Shown one piece after another: positions 21,725 through 32,261 of a stretch of 61,193 nt of DNA. The stretch is from NCBI GenBank assembly GCA_944391695.1, contig CALXUO010000011.1:1-61193 (forward strand). Reading direction: 5' to 3'. This stretch comes from an uncultured Alphaproteobacteria bacterium. Its GTDB lineage: Bacteria; Pseudomonadota; Alphaproteobacteria; RF32; CAG-239. The notes under the pieces are model-generated. The model saw nothing but the letters and a program-made list of their open reading frames with translations, ran no database searches and was not told the origin of the DNA. The stretch's first letter is position 1; the number at the start of each line of letters is the position of its first letter. The translations under genes and the position numbers were made by a program.

Positions 21725-24700
21725 CTAAATTTCTTCGTTCAAAAGTTCAACATTCAAGCACAGCGACTTAATTTCCTTGGTCAATACGTTAAATGACTCA
21801 GGAATACCTGCCTCAAATGAATCCTCGCCTCTGACGATTGCTTCATAAACCTTGGTACGGCCGTTAACATCATCAGACTTAACCGTAAGCATCTCCTGCA
21901 AGGTGTAGGCTGCACCATATGCCTGCAAAGCCCAAACCTCCATCTCGCCGAAACGTTGTCCGCCGAATTGCGCCTTACCGCCCAAAGGCTGTTGTGTAAC
22001 CAAAGAGTAAGGACCAACCGAACGAGCATGCATTTTTTCATCGACAATATGATGCAGTTTAATCATATAAATGATACCAACCGTAACTTTACGGTCAAAT
22101 TTTTCACCGGTACGACCATCGTACAAATCAATCTGACCTGATGTCGGAAGACCGGCCATTGACAACATATTATTAATGTCATCACCTGTTGCCCCATCAA
22201 ATACCGGGGTTGCCATCGGGATACCGTTTTTAAGATTTGGTATCATCAAATCCAAATCCTCAGATGACATCGGCTCAATTTCGCGTTTATATTGCTTTTC
22301 ACCATATATCTCTTTTAATTTGGCCCGTAGCTCCTTCTCTTGTTTTTGACCGGCTTTAACCTGCTCCCACAGCTCATTAACCTGCTGTCCGAGCTTTTGT
22401 GCCGCCCAACCCAAGTGAGTCTCCAAAATTTGTCCCACATTCATACGTGACGGAACACCCAACGGGTTCAATACGATATCAACTGGCGTACCGTCTTCCA
22501 TATAAGGCATATCTTGCAGCGGCAATACGCGCGAGATTGTACCTTTGTTACCATGACGTCCGGCAATCTTATCACCTGATTGAATTTTGCGCTTGGTAGC
22601 AATAAAGACTTTAACCATCTTCAAAACACCAGGCAGCAAATCGTCGCCGCGCTGAACTTTCTCAACCTTGTCATCAAAGTGTTTCTGCACTTTTTCAACT
22701 CTGGCATCAAAAGCCGATAACAATTCTTCGACATTGGCCATAACCGTCTCGTCTTTAACCACGATTTTACGCCATTGCGAAGACGGAATATTGTCCAAAT
22801 CTTTTTCAGCAATCGTAGCATTCTTGGCAAGTGTTCCTTTAGGTGCATCAACCACCTTCTGACCAACCAGCATAGATTTCAATCTGGCCTCGACATTGCG
22901 GCGAATAATTGCAATTTCATCATCGCGGTCTTTAGCCAATTGCGAAATTTCTTGCTGTTCAATCGACAAAGCACGTTCGTCTTTCTCAACACCTCTGCGC
23001 GAGAACACATGAACATCAACCACAATACCCTCGATACCAGGCTGAACTCTCAAAGAAGTATCTCGAACATCGGAAGCTTTCTCGCCAAAGATAGCTCTCA
23101 AGAGTTTTTCTTCCGGCGTAACCGGAGATTCGCCTTTTGGCGTAACCTTACCAACCAAGATATCGCCGGCCTTAACCTCCGCACCGATATAAACAATACC
23201 GGCCTCGTCCAAATTGCGCAAAGCATCTTCACCGACGTTTGGAATATCACGGGTAATTTCTTCTTGTCCCAACTTGGTATCACGCGCCATAACCTCAAAT
23301 TCTTCGATATGCAGCGAGGTAAACACATCATCACGCGAAATTCTCTCTGACAACAAGATAGCATCTTCGTAGTTCAATCCGTTCCAGGGCATAAATGCTA
23401 CCAAAACGTTTTTACCCAAAGCCAACTCACCCATATCGGTGCATTGTCCGTCGGCCATAATATCACCGGCCTTAACCTCATCGCCCACCTTAACCAAAGG
23501 AACCTGGTTAATGCAGGTATTTTGGTTCGAACGACGGAATTTCTGCAAGCGATAAATTTCAACACCGGCATTGGCAGCATGCTCATCTTTAGAGCGAACC
23601 ACAATACGGTTAGCATCAACCGCGTCAACAATACCGTCGGCTTTGCACACAACCGTAGCACCAGAATCTTTGGCCACCACGCCTTCCACACCGGTACCGA
23701 CCAGCGGTGCCTCCGAACGCAGCAACGGCACACCTTGGCGTTGCATGTTCGATCCCATTAACGCGCGGTTAGCATCGTCATTTTCCAAAAACGGAATCAA
23801 AGCCGTTGCCACCGAAACCAATTGTTTCGGCGACACATCAATAAAGTCGATTTCCTCAGGTTTAGCATATTCAAAATCACCTGCTTTACGACAAGCAATC
23901 AATTCATTTTCAAAATGCCCGTCATCCTTAACTTTGGCATTCGCCTCGGCGATTCTGTATTTACCTTCCTCGTTGGCCGACAAATAAACCACCTCAGAGG
24001 TAACCACTCCGTTAACCACCCTGCGATACGGACACTCAATAAAGCCATATTTATTAATACGGGCATAGGTCGCCAAAGAGTTAATCAAACCGATGTTTGG
24101 TCCCTCAGGTGTCTCAATCGGGCAAATACGACCATAGTGTGTCGGATGCACGTCGCGCACCTCAAATCCGGCACGATCACGGCTCAAACCGCCAGGTCCC
24201 AATGCCGACAAACGACGCTTATGCGTAATCTCTGACAACGGGTTGTTTTGATCCATAAATTGCGACAATTGCGACGAACCGAAGAATTCTCTGATAACCG
24301 AGGCAATCGGCTTAGCATTGACCAAATCCTGCGGTTTGATATTATTCAAATTCTCCGATGACATTCTCTCCCGAATGGCTCTTTCCATGCGCAAAAGCCC
24401 CATACGATATTGATTTTCCATCAATTCACCGACCGAACGCACACGACGATTGCCCAAGTGGTCAATATCATCAACCTCGCCTTTGCCGTCGCGCAACTCA
24501 ACCATGCGCTTAACAATGCGCAAAATATCATCTTTACGCAAAGTCCCCAAAGTATCAGGAGCCTCCTCAAACGGAATATCCAAAGCCATATTCATCTTAA
24601 CTCGACCAACCGAAGACAAGTCATAGCGGTCTTTGTCAAAGAACAAAGCCTTAAACAAAGCATCAGCAGCCTCATACGTCGGAGGATCGCCCGGTCTCAT

Positions 24701-25900
24701 AACGCGGTAAATATCCAAAAGAGCTTCCTCACGGCAAGAGTTTTTATCAATGGCCAAAGTATTGCGGATATATGGCCCAACATTAACTCCGTCAATAAAC
24801 AAAATTTTAATTTCTTTAATCTTGTTGGCCTCAAACTTATCCAACATCTCAGCCGTAATTTCATCACCAGCCTCGGCCAAAACTTCACCGGTTTTAGCCA
24901 CAACAACGTTATTGGCCAAGAACTTGCCAATAACTTTGTCTTTGGCCAGCTTATAATAAGCCAAACCGTCATCAGCCAATTTTTGAGCACTGCGAGCATT
25001 AAGTTTTTTGCCTGCCTCCCAAACAGTTTTCCCTGTTTCGGCATTAACCAAATCAAAATCAAACTTAACCCCTTTCATGCGAGTAGGCTCAAATTTAACT
25101 TTCCAATCTTTTTTGGCCACCTCAAAGGTATCAACATCATAAAAATAATGCAAAATTTCTTCTTTATCCATACCCTTGATTTCGGCTCTGTCAATATGCT
25201 TGCCTTCTTTTTTGAGCTTAGCGATTTTCTCTTCGGTTTCTTTAGAGTATAAAGAATATAAAACAGAAGTAACCGGCAATTTACGTCTGCGGTCTATACG
25301 AGCATAAACCAAATCTTTGGCATCAAATTCAAAATCAAGCCACGATCCGCGATAAGGAATAATCCTTGCGGCAAACAAATATTTACCAGAGGAAATTGTT
25401 TTTCCTTTGTCATGATCAAAGAACACACCCGGCGATCTGTGCATTTGCGATACGACCACACGCTCTGTTCCGTTGAAAATAAACGTGCCTTTCTCAGTCA
25501 TCAACGGAATATCGCCCATATAAACATCTTGCTCTTTAATATCATGGATGGATTTAGCACCGGTTGCCTCATCTGTATCCCAAACCACCAAACGCAAAGT
25601 AGCCTTGACCGGAGCGGCAAAAGTCATATCTCTTTTGATACACTCATCAACATCATATTTTGGAGCCTCCAGCTCATATTTTACAAACTCCAACTCGCCG
25701 TTACCGGAAAAATCTCTGATTGGGAAAATAGACTTAAATACTTCCTCCAGTCCAAACTCACATTTTTCGGCACCATCTGCCTGAATAAAATTATTATAAG
25801 AACCGGTCTGAACTTCGATTAAACTCGGCATATCGGCAACAGCGTCGATTCGACCGAAGTTTCTTCTTACACGTCTTTTGCTCGTATAAGATTCTTTCAT
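21725..25900 (-). CDS. rpoB: RNA polymerase subunit beta
   Basis: The 1391-residue beta subunit has all the expected landmarks, including the rifampicin pocket [20 protein letters not shown] followed by [17 protein letters not shown], which shows the common drug-sensitive residues, and [18 protein letters not shown]. The C-terminus contains [18 protein letters not shown]. It is not preceded by rplJ-rplL as in most bacteria; instead rplQ lies upstream and rpoB has its own promoter (26101-26132) and a leader of about 195 bases. Confidence 0.99.
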   Translation of the reverse strand: MKESYTSKRRVRRNFGRIDAVADMPSLIEVQTGSYNNFIQADGAEKCEFGLEEVFKSIFPIRDFSGNGELEFVKYELEAPKYDVDECIKRDMTFAAPVKATLRLVVWDTDEATGAKSIHDIKEQDVYMGDIPLMTEKGTFIFNGTERVVVSQMHRSPGVFFDHDKGKTISSGKYLFAARIIPYRGSWLDFEFDAKDLVYARIDRRRKLPVTSVLYSLYSKETEEKIAKLKKEGKHIDRAEIKGMDKEEILHYFYDVDTFEVAKKDWKVKFEPTRMKGVKFDFDLVNAETGKTVWEAGKKLNARSAQKLADDGLAYYKLAKDKVIGKFLANNVVVAKTGEVLAEAGDEITAEMLDKFEANKIKEIKILFIDGVNVGPYIRNTLAIDKNSCREEALLDIYRVMRPGDPPTYEAADALFKALFFDKDRYDLSSVGRVKMNMALDIPFEEAPDTLGTLRKDDILRIVKRMVELRDGKGEVDDIDHLGNRRVRSVGELMENQYRMGLLRMERAIRERMSSENLNNIKPQDLVNAKPIASVIREFFGSSQLSQFMDQNNPLSEITHKRRLSALGPGGLSRDRAGFEVRDVHPTHYGRICPIETPEGPNIGLINSLATYARINKYGFIECPYRRVVNGVVTSEVVYLSANEEGKYRIAEANAKVKDDGHFENELIACRKAGDFEYAKPEEIDFIDVSPKQLVSVATALIPFLENDDANRALMGSNMQRQGVPLLRSEAPLVGTGVEGVVAKDSGATVVCKADGIVDAVDANRIVVRSKDEHAANAGVEIYRLQKFRRSNQNTCINQVPLVKVGDEVKAGDIMADGQCTDMGELALGKNVLVAFMPWNGLNYEDAILLSERISRDDVFTSLHIEEFEVMARDTKLGQEEITRDIPNVGEDALRNLDEAGIVYIGAEVKAGDILVGKVTPKGESPVTPEEKLLRAIFGEKASDVRDTSLRVQPGIEGIVVDVHVFSRRGVEKDERALSIEQQEISQLAKDRDDEIAIIRRNVEARLKSMLVGQKVVDAPKGTLAKNATIAEKDLDNIPSSQWRKIVVKDETVMANVEELLSAFDARVEKVQKHFDDKVEKVQRGDDLLPGVLKMVKVFIATKRKIQSGDKIAGRHGNKGTISRVLPLQDMPYMEDGTPVDIVLNPLGVPSRMNVGQILETHLGWAAQKLGQQVNELWEQVKAGQKQEKELRAKLKEIYGEKQYKREIEPMSSEDLDLMIPNLKNGIPMATPVFDGATGDDINNMLSMAGLPTSGQIDLYDGRTGEKFDRKVTVGIIYMIKLHHIVDEKMHARSVGPYSLVTQQPLGGKAQFGGQRFGEMEVWALQAYGAAYTLQEMLTVKSDDVNGRTKVYEAIVRGEDSFEAGIPESFNVLTKEIKSLCLNVELLNEEI

Positions 25901-26095
25901 TTCACAAAAATCCTCTTAGGTTAGATTCTGCGACAATACCGTCAGCCAACAAACTGCACCCCGCCCGCAGAAGGTTAAATACTATTTCAATTTTTAAGAA
26001 CAAAACGCCGCCAAACCACAAGAATCTAGGAGCTCCCCTTGGCGGAATACTCAAAATAATTGCATGCAATTGCCACGATTCGTGACCAAAAATTC
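25901..26095 (-). promoter_or_regulatory. rpoB 5' leader with a hairpin
   Basis: This gene-free leader contains an inverted repeat CCGCCAA (26008-26014) and TTGGCGG (26039-26045), with the palindrome GGAGCTCC inside its loop, and further up the palindrome AATTGCATGCAATT near 26058-26071. With the rplQ-to-rpoB spacer (25901-26238) this is the longest stretch without a gene in the central part of the window. No tRNA or small ORF with a credible start was found. A regulatory role is inferred. Confidence 0.4.
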
Positions 26096-26100
26096 GGTGG

Positions 26101-26132
26101 ATAATAGACTCTTTTTTTCGATTCTTGCAAGC
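26101..26132 (-). promoter_or_regulatory. Candidate rpoBC promoter
   Basis: Minus strand TTGCAA (26125-26130) within GCTTGCAA, 18 bases, TATTAT (26101-26106). An A tract lies just upstream of the -35 box, as at the rplQ promoter. Confidence 0.6.
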
Positions 26133-26183
26133 ATTTTTTTGTAAAAAAAATATTTTTAAACAACCATGTCCGCAACAACCGAA

Positions 26184-26209
26184 ATGCCGCCTTGTCATTA
26201 AGGCGGCAT
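26184..26209 (-). terminator. Hairpin after rplQ, probable weak terminator
   Basis: ATGCCGCCTT (26184-26193) and AAGGCGGCAT (26200-26209) form a perfect ten-base stem with a six-base loop. On the minus strand the following bases are only moderately T-rich (TTCGGTTGTTG), so some read-through into rpoB is possible. Confidence 0.65.
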
Positions 26210-26238
26210 CTTTTAACAAACACTCAAACGAGCAAAAA

Positions 26239-26826
26239 CTATTCAGCCTTTTTGCTTTCTGCCTTTTTGGTCTTTTTAGCGGCAGACTTTTTCTCAACCG
26301 GCTCTTTAGCCTTTTTCTCGGCTGGCTCTTTAGCCTTTTTCTCAGCCGTTTTCTTTTCAGCCTTTTTCTCTTCTTTTTTAGCCTCAGCATTGGCTTCTTT
26401 TTCTGCTGCTTCCAAAGCGGCTTTTTCAGCTGCTACTCTGGCCAAATCTTTAGCACCTTTGGCGTTAACATCGCGATCAACCAACTCAACGATGGCCATC
26501 TCGGCACAATCACCATAACGGAACCCGGCGCGCAAAACACGAGTATAGCCGCCGTTGCGGTTTTTATAACGCTCTGCCAAAGTAGAAAACAACTTGGCAA
26601 CAACTTCCTCATCACGCAAAAAGGCCAATGCCTGACGACGATTGCTAAGCTGTCCTTTTTTGCCCAAGGTAATCATATTATCAACAAAAGTTCTCAATTC
26701 TTTGGCACGCGGCAAAGTAACCTTAATTTGCTCATGTAACAAAACAGCTGCGGTCAAATTAGAATACAAAGCTCTGCGGGCGTTGGTATCCATATTAAGT
26801 TTTCTGTGTTTAACTCCATGTCTCAT
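26239..26826 (-). CDS. rplQ: 50S ribosomal protein L17 with long C-terminal tail
   Basis: Residues 1 to about 125 are canonical L17 ([51 protein letters not shown]), a protein bound near the peptide exit tunnel. The remaining 70 residues are an Ala/Lys/Glu-rich low-complexity tail with the repeated unit EKKAKEP; bacterial L17 is usually 115-140 residues. The gene normally ends the alpha operon after rpoA, but here it has its own promoter and structured leader and lies just upstream of rpoB. The tail is read in the same frame without a break, so it is not a fusion artefact visible in the DNA. Confidence 0.97.
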   Translation of the reverse strand: MRHGVKHRKLNMDTNARRALYSNLTAAVLLHEQIKVTLPRAKELRTFVDNMITLGKKGQLSNRRQALAFLRDEEVVAKLFSTLAERYKNRNGGYTRVLRAGFRYGDCAEMAIVELVDRDVNAKGAKDLARVAAEKAALEAAEKEANAEAKKEEKKAEKKTAEKKAKEPAEKKAKEPVEKKSAAKKTKKAESKKAE

Positions 26827-26955
26827 GGCATTTTTCCTTTCTTTACAAATGTTACTGGCCTGACGGGCAGACCGGATAATAACTAAAACCAGGTACTACC
26901 TTCATAAATACCTGCACTTTAACCAGAGTCTTTATCAAAACAGACTCCCAAAGTT
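26827..26955 (-). promoter_or_regulatory. rplQ leader with three hairpins
   Basis: Three inverted repeats lie in the leader: GAGTCT/AGACTC (26926-26931 with 26942-26947), CAGGTA/TACCTG (26890-26895 with 26909-26914) and GGCCTG/CAGACC (26857-26862 with 26868-26873, one G-U pair). The last ends about 30 bases before the start codon. Autoregulation of ribosomal protein genes by such leaders is common, but a specific match was not recognised. Confidence 0.4.
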
Positions 26956-26961
26956 GAGCGG

Positions 26962-26992
26962 ACTATAAACAATAAATTATCTAATTGCAAGC
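26962..26992 (-). promoter_or_regulatory. rplQ promoter
   Basis: Minus strand TTGCAA (26985-26990) within GCTTGCAA, 17 bases, TATAGT (26962-26967), preceded by an A tract. Confidence 0.7.
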
Positions 26993-27003
26993 ATTTTTTG
27001 CTA

Positions 27004-27039
27004 TAAAAAAGCTGCCACCCAAAGGCCGCAGCTTTTTTT
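27004..27039 (-). terminator. Terminator after the galU-like gene
   Basis: AAAAGCTGC (27007-27015) and GCAGCTTTT (27028-27036) pair around a 12-base loop, with an A run on one side and a T run on the other; it can act in both directions. Confidence 0.9.
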
Positions 27040-27062
27040 CAAATACCAAAGCGACAAATTGC

Positions 27063-27950
27063 TTATATTTCCATAGTATTAAGCAAATTGGCACAATATG
27101 CTCTCAACTCGGGATCTTCCATTAAACAAAGTTTCAGATTTGACTTCTCCAATTCTTTATTGGTTCCGCAATCAAACCTCATTGCATCGCACAACACTCC
27201 GGTCAATTTCATACCTCTTTGTGCTGCCAACCCCATGGCATCTGCCAGATTAATCTCGCCATTGGTTCCTTTTTCCACTTCCGGCAAGATATCCATAATT
27301 TCATTTGGCAAAATATAAGGCCCCATGCTGGCATAATTAGAAGGCACATCTTCCAAAGCCGGCTTCTCGATTTTACCTTTGGCATGAACCACGCGTCCTT
27401 CTCTCACTGCGCCTGATAAAACTCCGTATCTAACCAGCTGTTCCCTCGGCAATTCCATAATATTTTCCACCATGCCGCCTTCTTTTTCATACACTTCCAA
27501 AAGCTGTGCCAAGATTCCCTTGCCGTGCAAACTAATATACACATCATCAGGCCACATCACCACAAAATCTCTTTTTCCGACAATCTCTTTTGCCATCAAA
27601 ATTGCATGACCATTGCCCAACGGCTTTTGCTGTTCGGCAAACGAAAACTTCATTCCTTGCGGAATAACCTTTTGCAATTCAAGCAAAATATCCAGTTTAT
27701 TTTTCTCTTTCAAGTGATTTTCAAGCCACGGATAAGGCTCAAAATATTTTTCAAACAAATACTTGCAAGATTGATCACTATAGATAAATACAATTTCTTT
27801 AATTCCGATTTCGGCACAAGCATCAACCGCATATTGAATAATCGGCTTGCTGTGTAGTGTCAAAAATCCTTTGTGCAAAACTTTGGTTGCCGGCAGATTT
27901 CTAGTAGATAAACCGGCCACCGGCAAAATACAAACTTCAGGTTTTTTCAT
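27063..27950 (-). CDS. GalU-like UTP-sugar-1-phosphate uridylyltransferase
   Basis: The 295-residue protein aligns along its length with GalU (ILPVAGLSTRNLPATK, PLGNGHAILMA, IEKPALEDVPSNYASMGPYI, MRFDCGTNKEL), which makes UDP-glucose from UTP and glucose 1-phosphate. The nucleotide-binding loop reads AGLSTR in place of the usual GLGTR (Ser15 for Gly), and the stretch after it reads HKGFLT in place of PKEMLP, so this is a divergent member whose sugar may differ. It lies 66 bases after asmA on the same strand and has its own terminator. Confidence 0.85.
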   Translation of the reverse strand: MKKPEVCILPVAGLSTRNLPATKVLHKGFLTLHSKPIIQYAVDACAEIGIKEIVFIYSDQSCKYLFEKYFEPYPWLENHLKEKNKLDILLELQKVIPQGMKFSFAEQQKPLGNGHAILMAKEIVGKRDFVVMWPDDVYISLHGKGILAQLLEVYEKEGGMVENIMELPREQLVRYGVLSGAVREGRVVHAKGKIEKPALEDVPSNYASMGPYILPNEIMDILPEVEKGTNGEINLADAMGLAAQRGMKLTGVLCDAMRFDCGTNKELEKSNLKLCLMEDPELRAYCANLLNTMEI

Positions 27951-28016
27951 ATCTTATAAACTCCGCATAATTATTATTTATGCTTCATATATAACACACA
28001 AAACCGATTCCTCAAG

Positions 28017-31000
28017 CTAATTTATACGAATATTCCGTCCTTTTTTTATAACATTTTCGCTCGGCATTTCCTCTACGCTTTCTTCAGTCGCCTTTTCTTT
28101 AGAAAAATCAAGCACCTTAACCGCATTTTGGTTTATTTCGTTTTCGGCATTTTTAATATCTTCGATATCTCTTTTTATAGTAACCGTTTGCCCGGTTTTC
28201 TTAATACTGATGGTTCCGGTATTCTCCTCTATCAACTTTTGCTCTTCTTGCCGTTCTTTTTCTTCTTTATATTTTTTCTCTTCTGCTTCTACTATCGACC
28301 CGACATAACTGTAAATAGCCGCGCTGTCTTCATCCAAAATCTTCTTAATTTCATCTGTTTTTTGCAAAAACTCATCCAATTCACGATTATTTTTTTCATA
28401 CTCCTCAACCCCTATTCCGGGATTTATAAACAATCTTTCACTTATAACCTCATCACCAAGATCTACGATTTTGGAGGCTTGAACATCCACACTTTCTTTC
28501 AGCCTTCTAAATTCCTCATCGGTTTCAAGATCATATGAAGTTGTAATTCTTGACAATCTTTCTCTGTATTTATCAATTCCGGCACTTACATTAAATACCG
28601 TCTGCTTAAGTTTATTATAAGTTTCAACAGCCCTATTAAACAAAAACTCATTTTGTTTCTGCAAATCTGCCAAATAAATCTCATCGCTTGTTCTGGCAAT
28701 ATCGACCAACCGCTTAGATATGCTTTGATTGGCATTTTCAAGCTTTTGTATCAGCTCATCATTAATCTCGACACCAGCTGCGCTGTCCATAGTTTCAACC
28801 AGCTCTGCCAAACTTTGTGCTATCTCTTGTTTAAGTAAATTATATTTATTAACATTTTCATTAGCGGTTACTATATTCATTCTGGCATCAACATCTTTTT
28901 CCAATCCCTCTCTGGTGCTGGCCACCAAAGCATCTGCAATTTTGCGTTGCTCTTGAACCAATCCGTCCAGTCTGGCCTTTTCTGCTGCAATTTCCACCTC
29001 CAAAGCTTCCTGTTTAAGTTTCTCTTGCGCCTCGTACATATTAAACAACGAGCTAACATTTACATCTGCCATCGGGCTTTCCATACTGTTCTTAAGCGAA
29101 AAAGAAAACTCCGGCAAATACTTAGGTTCGGCATACTTCACATTAAACACCACATTCATATCCCAATCAGGCAAACTACCGTCGCCGTAAATTGTAACAT
29201 TGACATCGCTGTTTTGCATTGAAGCATCTGCCAAACTGTAGCCGCCATTTTCCAAAATTGCTCTGCCGGCAACTTTATCAAACAAGGTTTTACCCGATGA
29301 CACCTTACTTTTAACTAGCTCTGACAAACCTGAAGAGGTTTCACGTTTAATCAAATCATCATAAACAGCTTTCAAATCAATTCCGCCAACCTCTGTTCCC
29401 ACAGCGCTAAACTCGCCTTTGCCCTTAAAATTGTCTGCAAACGACTGAAAACTGTCTGCTTTTGAGCTAAAATCAAGCTTGGCAGAAAACTTTCCGCCCT
29501 TCAAATTATATACTTTTCCACCGATTGCAAAATCATTAACACTTGCCTCCTTAATACCTAAACTTCCGTTAATTGTCGGCGCCTCATTCATATAAAGAGA
29601 GATTCTGCCCTCAATCGGTGCATTTTTATATAAGCCCGAAAACTCACTAACATTTAACGTACCACTCAAAGCCTCCAATTTAAACTTGGCATCATTAACC
29701 TGATAAGCATTATAGAGCAGTTCTTTCACCTCAAACTCACCTTTTACATCAGCATAGATATACGGCGAATAGTCAATTTTATCCTTGCTCCAAAAAGGTT
29801 TTGCCCAAAAATCAACTTCTTTATCTTGTGTCTGTATATTTATCAGACTTGTTTTTGAGCTTGGCAAAACTTTATCCAAATCCAGTTTATTAATTGACAA
29901 CTGCCCCATAATTATAGGCCTTTCGGCCGCATTATCATAATGAATTTCACCTTCTGCCGTCATATAGCCGACATTAAAAACTAAATTACTAAGCCGCAAA
30001 TCATCTTTATTTCCCAAAACATCGGCATTTAGCTTAAATACTCCCAAACTTCTAGCCTCTGGCCGATAAGATGCCTTAATATTTTCCAACAAAGTCGAAA
30101 ATTCCGGATGCCTAATCTCTAAATTTCCGTCATAATTTATTTTACCGGCTTCATTTGCCACCAGTCCCTGATATGCAGCGTTAAGATTTCCCAATTCAAA
30201 CAGAGTATTAATTCCGAATTTATCCATATCACCGTTAATCGTTCCCGACATATTCAGATTATTAAACCTTTTATAATCCAAATCCGGCACTTTAAGTTCC
30301 AGTTTGTTAATTAACGAAACGACATCATTACTCTTGATATCATATTGCAGATTATCAAGTTTCGGAGTATCGCCAAATCCGCTCAAATTTCCCTTTATTT
30401 CAAGTGCCGTATTAGCCATTTTTTCCGTTTTGGCATAATCGATTTCCATCACGCCATTTAAAACGTTTCCTTTAACATCTACTTTTTCAAACGGCATACT
30501 CTCATAGATAATAAGTCCAGCCTTAGCATCCAAAACCAAATCGACATCATTTAAGATACCAAGTTTTTTAAACCTATAAGCCATTCTCTCGCCCCAGCTT
30601 TTGCTTTTTTCCTCCTCGGGCAACGCGCTAATATAATTATCAAAATTAATTGTATCAGCCTCCATAACCAGCATGATATCTTTTCTTCCGCCCAATATAA
30701 TTCCGGCTTCTCCGGATACCGTACTTTTATCCATGGTTATTTTATAAGGAGATATCTGAATTTTCTCAAGATTACCCGACATCTTCAATGTGGCCAATAT
30801 CTTTTTATAAACCGACGAAGCATTGACCTTAGGCGATAGTTTAAGCCATTCCAGCGTCTGAATAAAATCATTTGACGAAAAAGACAAATCCGTTTGGTAA
30901 TAAAGTTCTTCTTCATAAGGATATACGATTCCTTTAAGTTTAAACTCCGTATTTCCCGGCAGCACAACACTCAAATCATTCAGCGTAATCTGATCTTTTT

Positions 31001-32144
31001 TGATGCTGAAATCAGCCGCCAAATTTTTCAATCCTTGTCCCTGATAAGAAGACCTCACGGATTTTATCTCGGCATCCAAATCCACCGGATACTGCGGATC
31101 AAAAGGCTCTGTTCTGTATTTTTCAATCATATCTTTAGCGAAATCAATCGCTGGCGTCAAATCCAAATCCGAAAAATTAAAACTGGTCTTTATTTCTGTT
31201 TTTCCAGCTTTTGTCCATGGCATCTCAAGGACACCCGACCCCTGTGTATCACCGTATTTCACCACAATATTAGACATTCCCAGTTTTTGCTTATTAAGCG
31301 CAATATCAAAACCAAAAGCAGCCGGCTTGTTGTAATTCTGCGACAATTTTATTTCTTCGAAATTAGCATTAACAAAATCGCTCAGCTTCTGCGATTCCAT
31401 AACAACATTACCGTTCAACACCTTATTGACAAGATGAAAACTTCCGTCAAATCTCACATAACTATCAGACAACGGGTGCGTAACCACCAAATTAAGTGTC
31501 GTTGCCAAATTTTCTGAGAGCTTTCCTATTGACAAAGCAAACCCCTCAGGCGAATTTCCTTTCAGATAATTTCCTTCAATTCTAAAAGGGCCGAATATGC
31601 TTTGTGCAAATATTTCCCCGTTAAGATCCGTCAATTTAAATCCGATTCCGGAGGAAGAATCCTCAAAATTAAGCAGGGCATTTTTCAACGAAACGCTGTT
31701 TAAGATCATATTGGTATTTTCCATCATCTGCCGCTGATCCGGGCTTAAATCATTTTGCCAGCTTAGCCCCTCATCACTCCAGTCAATATTAATGACGACA
31801 CCATCTAAAGTCATTTTTTTGACGTGCACTTCTCCTTTAATAAGCGGTATTAGAGCCAATTCGGCCACCACATTTTTTATTTCCAACAATGGTTTTCCCG
31901 CTTTAGCTTCATCATTATAAATTTTGGCATCTGCGGCATTCAGATAAGGCGTCGGCAAAATTTCAAAACTTAGCTTACCGTCAAAACTTATTGTTTTTCC
32001 GGTAGAATTATAAAACTGCCTGGCAATTTTATCCTTATGCTGATTCCAATCAATATTGGTAACATAAACCGCTACCCCGGCCAGTCCGACAAACAGCAAA
32101 GCCACCACCGCCAAAACAATTTTTTTTGTTCTTGTAAGTTTCAT
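28017..32144 (-). CDS. asmA: Giant AsmA-family protein with C-terminal coiled coil
   Basis: This 1375-residue protein has an N-terminal membrane anchor (KKIVLAVVALLFVGLAGVAVYV) followed by the AsmA N-domain (TGKTISFDGKLSFEILPTPY) and a long beta-rich repetitive region of the type that forms bridge-like lipid conduits between membranes. The AsmA C-domain lies around residues 850-1030. The final 340 residues are different: charged, helical and probably coiled coil (EKLKQEALEVEIAAEKARLD, EEKKYKEEKERQEEQKLIEE). I start at ATG 32144 because the frame upstream to 32222 holds the divergent cdd promoter and lacks a ribosome site; GGAG lies ten bases before 32144. Confidence 0.9.
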   Translation of the reverse strand: MKLTRTKKIVLAVVALLFVGLAGVAVYVTNIDWNQHKDKIARQFYNSTGKTISFDGKLSFEILPTPYLNAADAKIYNDEAKAGKPLLEIKNVVAELALIPLIKGEVHVKKMTLDGVVINIDWSDEGLSWQNDLSPDQRQMMENTNMILNSVSLKNALLNFEDSSSGIGFKLTDLNGEIFAQSIFGPFRIEGNYLKGNSPEGFALSIGKLSENLATTLNLVVTHPLSDSYVRFDGSFHLVNKVLNGNVVMESQKLSDFVNANFEEIKLSQNYNKPAAFGFDIALNKQKLGMSNIVVKYGDTQGSGVLEMPWTKAGKTEIKTSFNFSDLDLTPAIDFAKDMIEKYRTEPFDPQYPVDLDAEIKSVRSSYQGQGLKNLAADFSIKKDQITLNDLSVVLPGNTEFKLKGIVYPYEEELYYQTDLSFSSNDFIQTLEWLKLSPKVNASSVYKKILATLKMSGNLEKIQISPYKITMDKSTVSGEAGIILGGRKDIMLVMEADTINFDNYISALPEEEKSKSWGERMAYRFKKLGILNDVDLVLDAKAGLIIYESMPFEKVDVKGNVLNGVMEIDYAKTEKMANTALEIKGNLSGFGDTPKLDNLQYDIKSNDVVSLINKLELKVPDLDYKRFNNLNMSGTINGDMDKFGINTLFELGNLNAAYQGLVANEAGKINYDGNLEIRHPEFSTLLENIKASYRPEARSLGVFKLNADVLGNKDDLRLSNLVFNVGYMTAEGEIHYDNAAERPIIMGQLSINKLDLDKVLPSSKTSLINIQTQDKEVDFWAKPFWSKDKIDYSPYIYADVKGEFEVKELLYNAYQVNDAKFKLEALSGTLNVSEFSGLYKNAPIEGRISLYMNEAPTINGSLGIKEASVNDFAIGGKVYNLKGGKFSAKLDFSSKADSFQSFADNFKGKGEFSAVGTEVGGIDLKAVYDDLIKRETSSGLSELVKSKVSSGKTLFDKVAGRAILENGGYSLADASMQNSDVNVTIYGDGSLPDWDMNVVFNVKYAEPKYLPEFSFSLKNSMESPMADVNVSSLFNMYEAQEKLKQEALEVEIAAEKARLDGLVQEQRKIADALVASTREGLEKDVDARMNIVTANENVNKYNLLKQEIAQSLAELVETMDSAAGVEINDELIQKLENANQSISKRLVDIARTSDEIYLADLQKQNEFLFNRAVETYNKLKQTVFNVSAGIDKYRERLSRITTSYDLETDEEFRRLKESVDVQASKIVDLGDEVISERLFINPGIGVEEYEKNNRELDEFLQKTDEIKKILDEDSAAIYSYVGSIVEAEEKKYKEEKERQEEQKLIEENTGTISIKKTGQTVTIKRDIEDIKNAENEINQNAVKVLDFSKEKATEESVEEMPSENVIKKGRNIRIN

Positions 32145-32186
32145 ATTCTTAAATCTCCGTCGCATTGCATTAAAGGCAAATAACCT

Positions 32187-32215
32187 TTGCAATCTTAAGT
32201 TTCTGAGACTATTAT
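32187..32215 (+). promoter_or_regulatory. Promoter of the nucleoside salvage operon
   Basis: TTGCAA (32187-32192), 17 bases, TATTAT (32210-32215). A minus-strand TATAAT for asmA overlaps the same place (32211-32216), so the divergent promoters may compete. Confidence 0.65.
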
Positions 32216-32261
32216 AAAGCATAAAATTAAAAAAACACTTAAAATTTACAAGGTTATAGAC

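Noticed and set aside
23520-23535. GGTTCGAAC resembling a tRNA T-loop
   Set aside because: It is inside rpoB coding sequence and has no tRNA arms around it.
25902-26390. A 162-codon minus-strand frame across the rpoB leader and the end of rplQ
   Set aside because: The first part is the rplQ tail read in another frame (Lys/Arg/Leu only) and the rest is leader sequence; no start or ribosome site supports it.
26340-26440. Repeat-like AAA/GCC text that might be a tandem repeat or CRISPR
   Set aside because: It is the coding sequence of the L17 Lys/Ala/Glu tail; the units are irregular and in frame, with no spacers.
32145-32222. N-terminal extension of AsmA by 26 residues
   Set aside because: The stretch contains a good divergent promoter for cdd, its residues are Arg/Leu-rich without a signal character, and the ribosome site points to ATG 32144.
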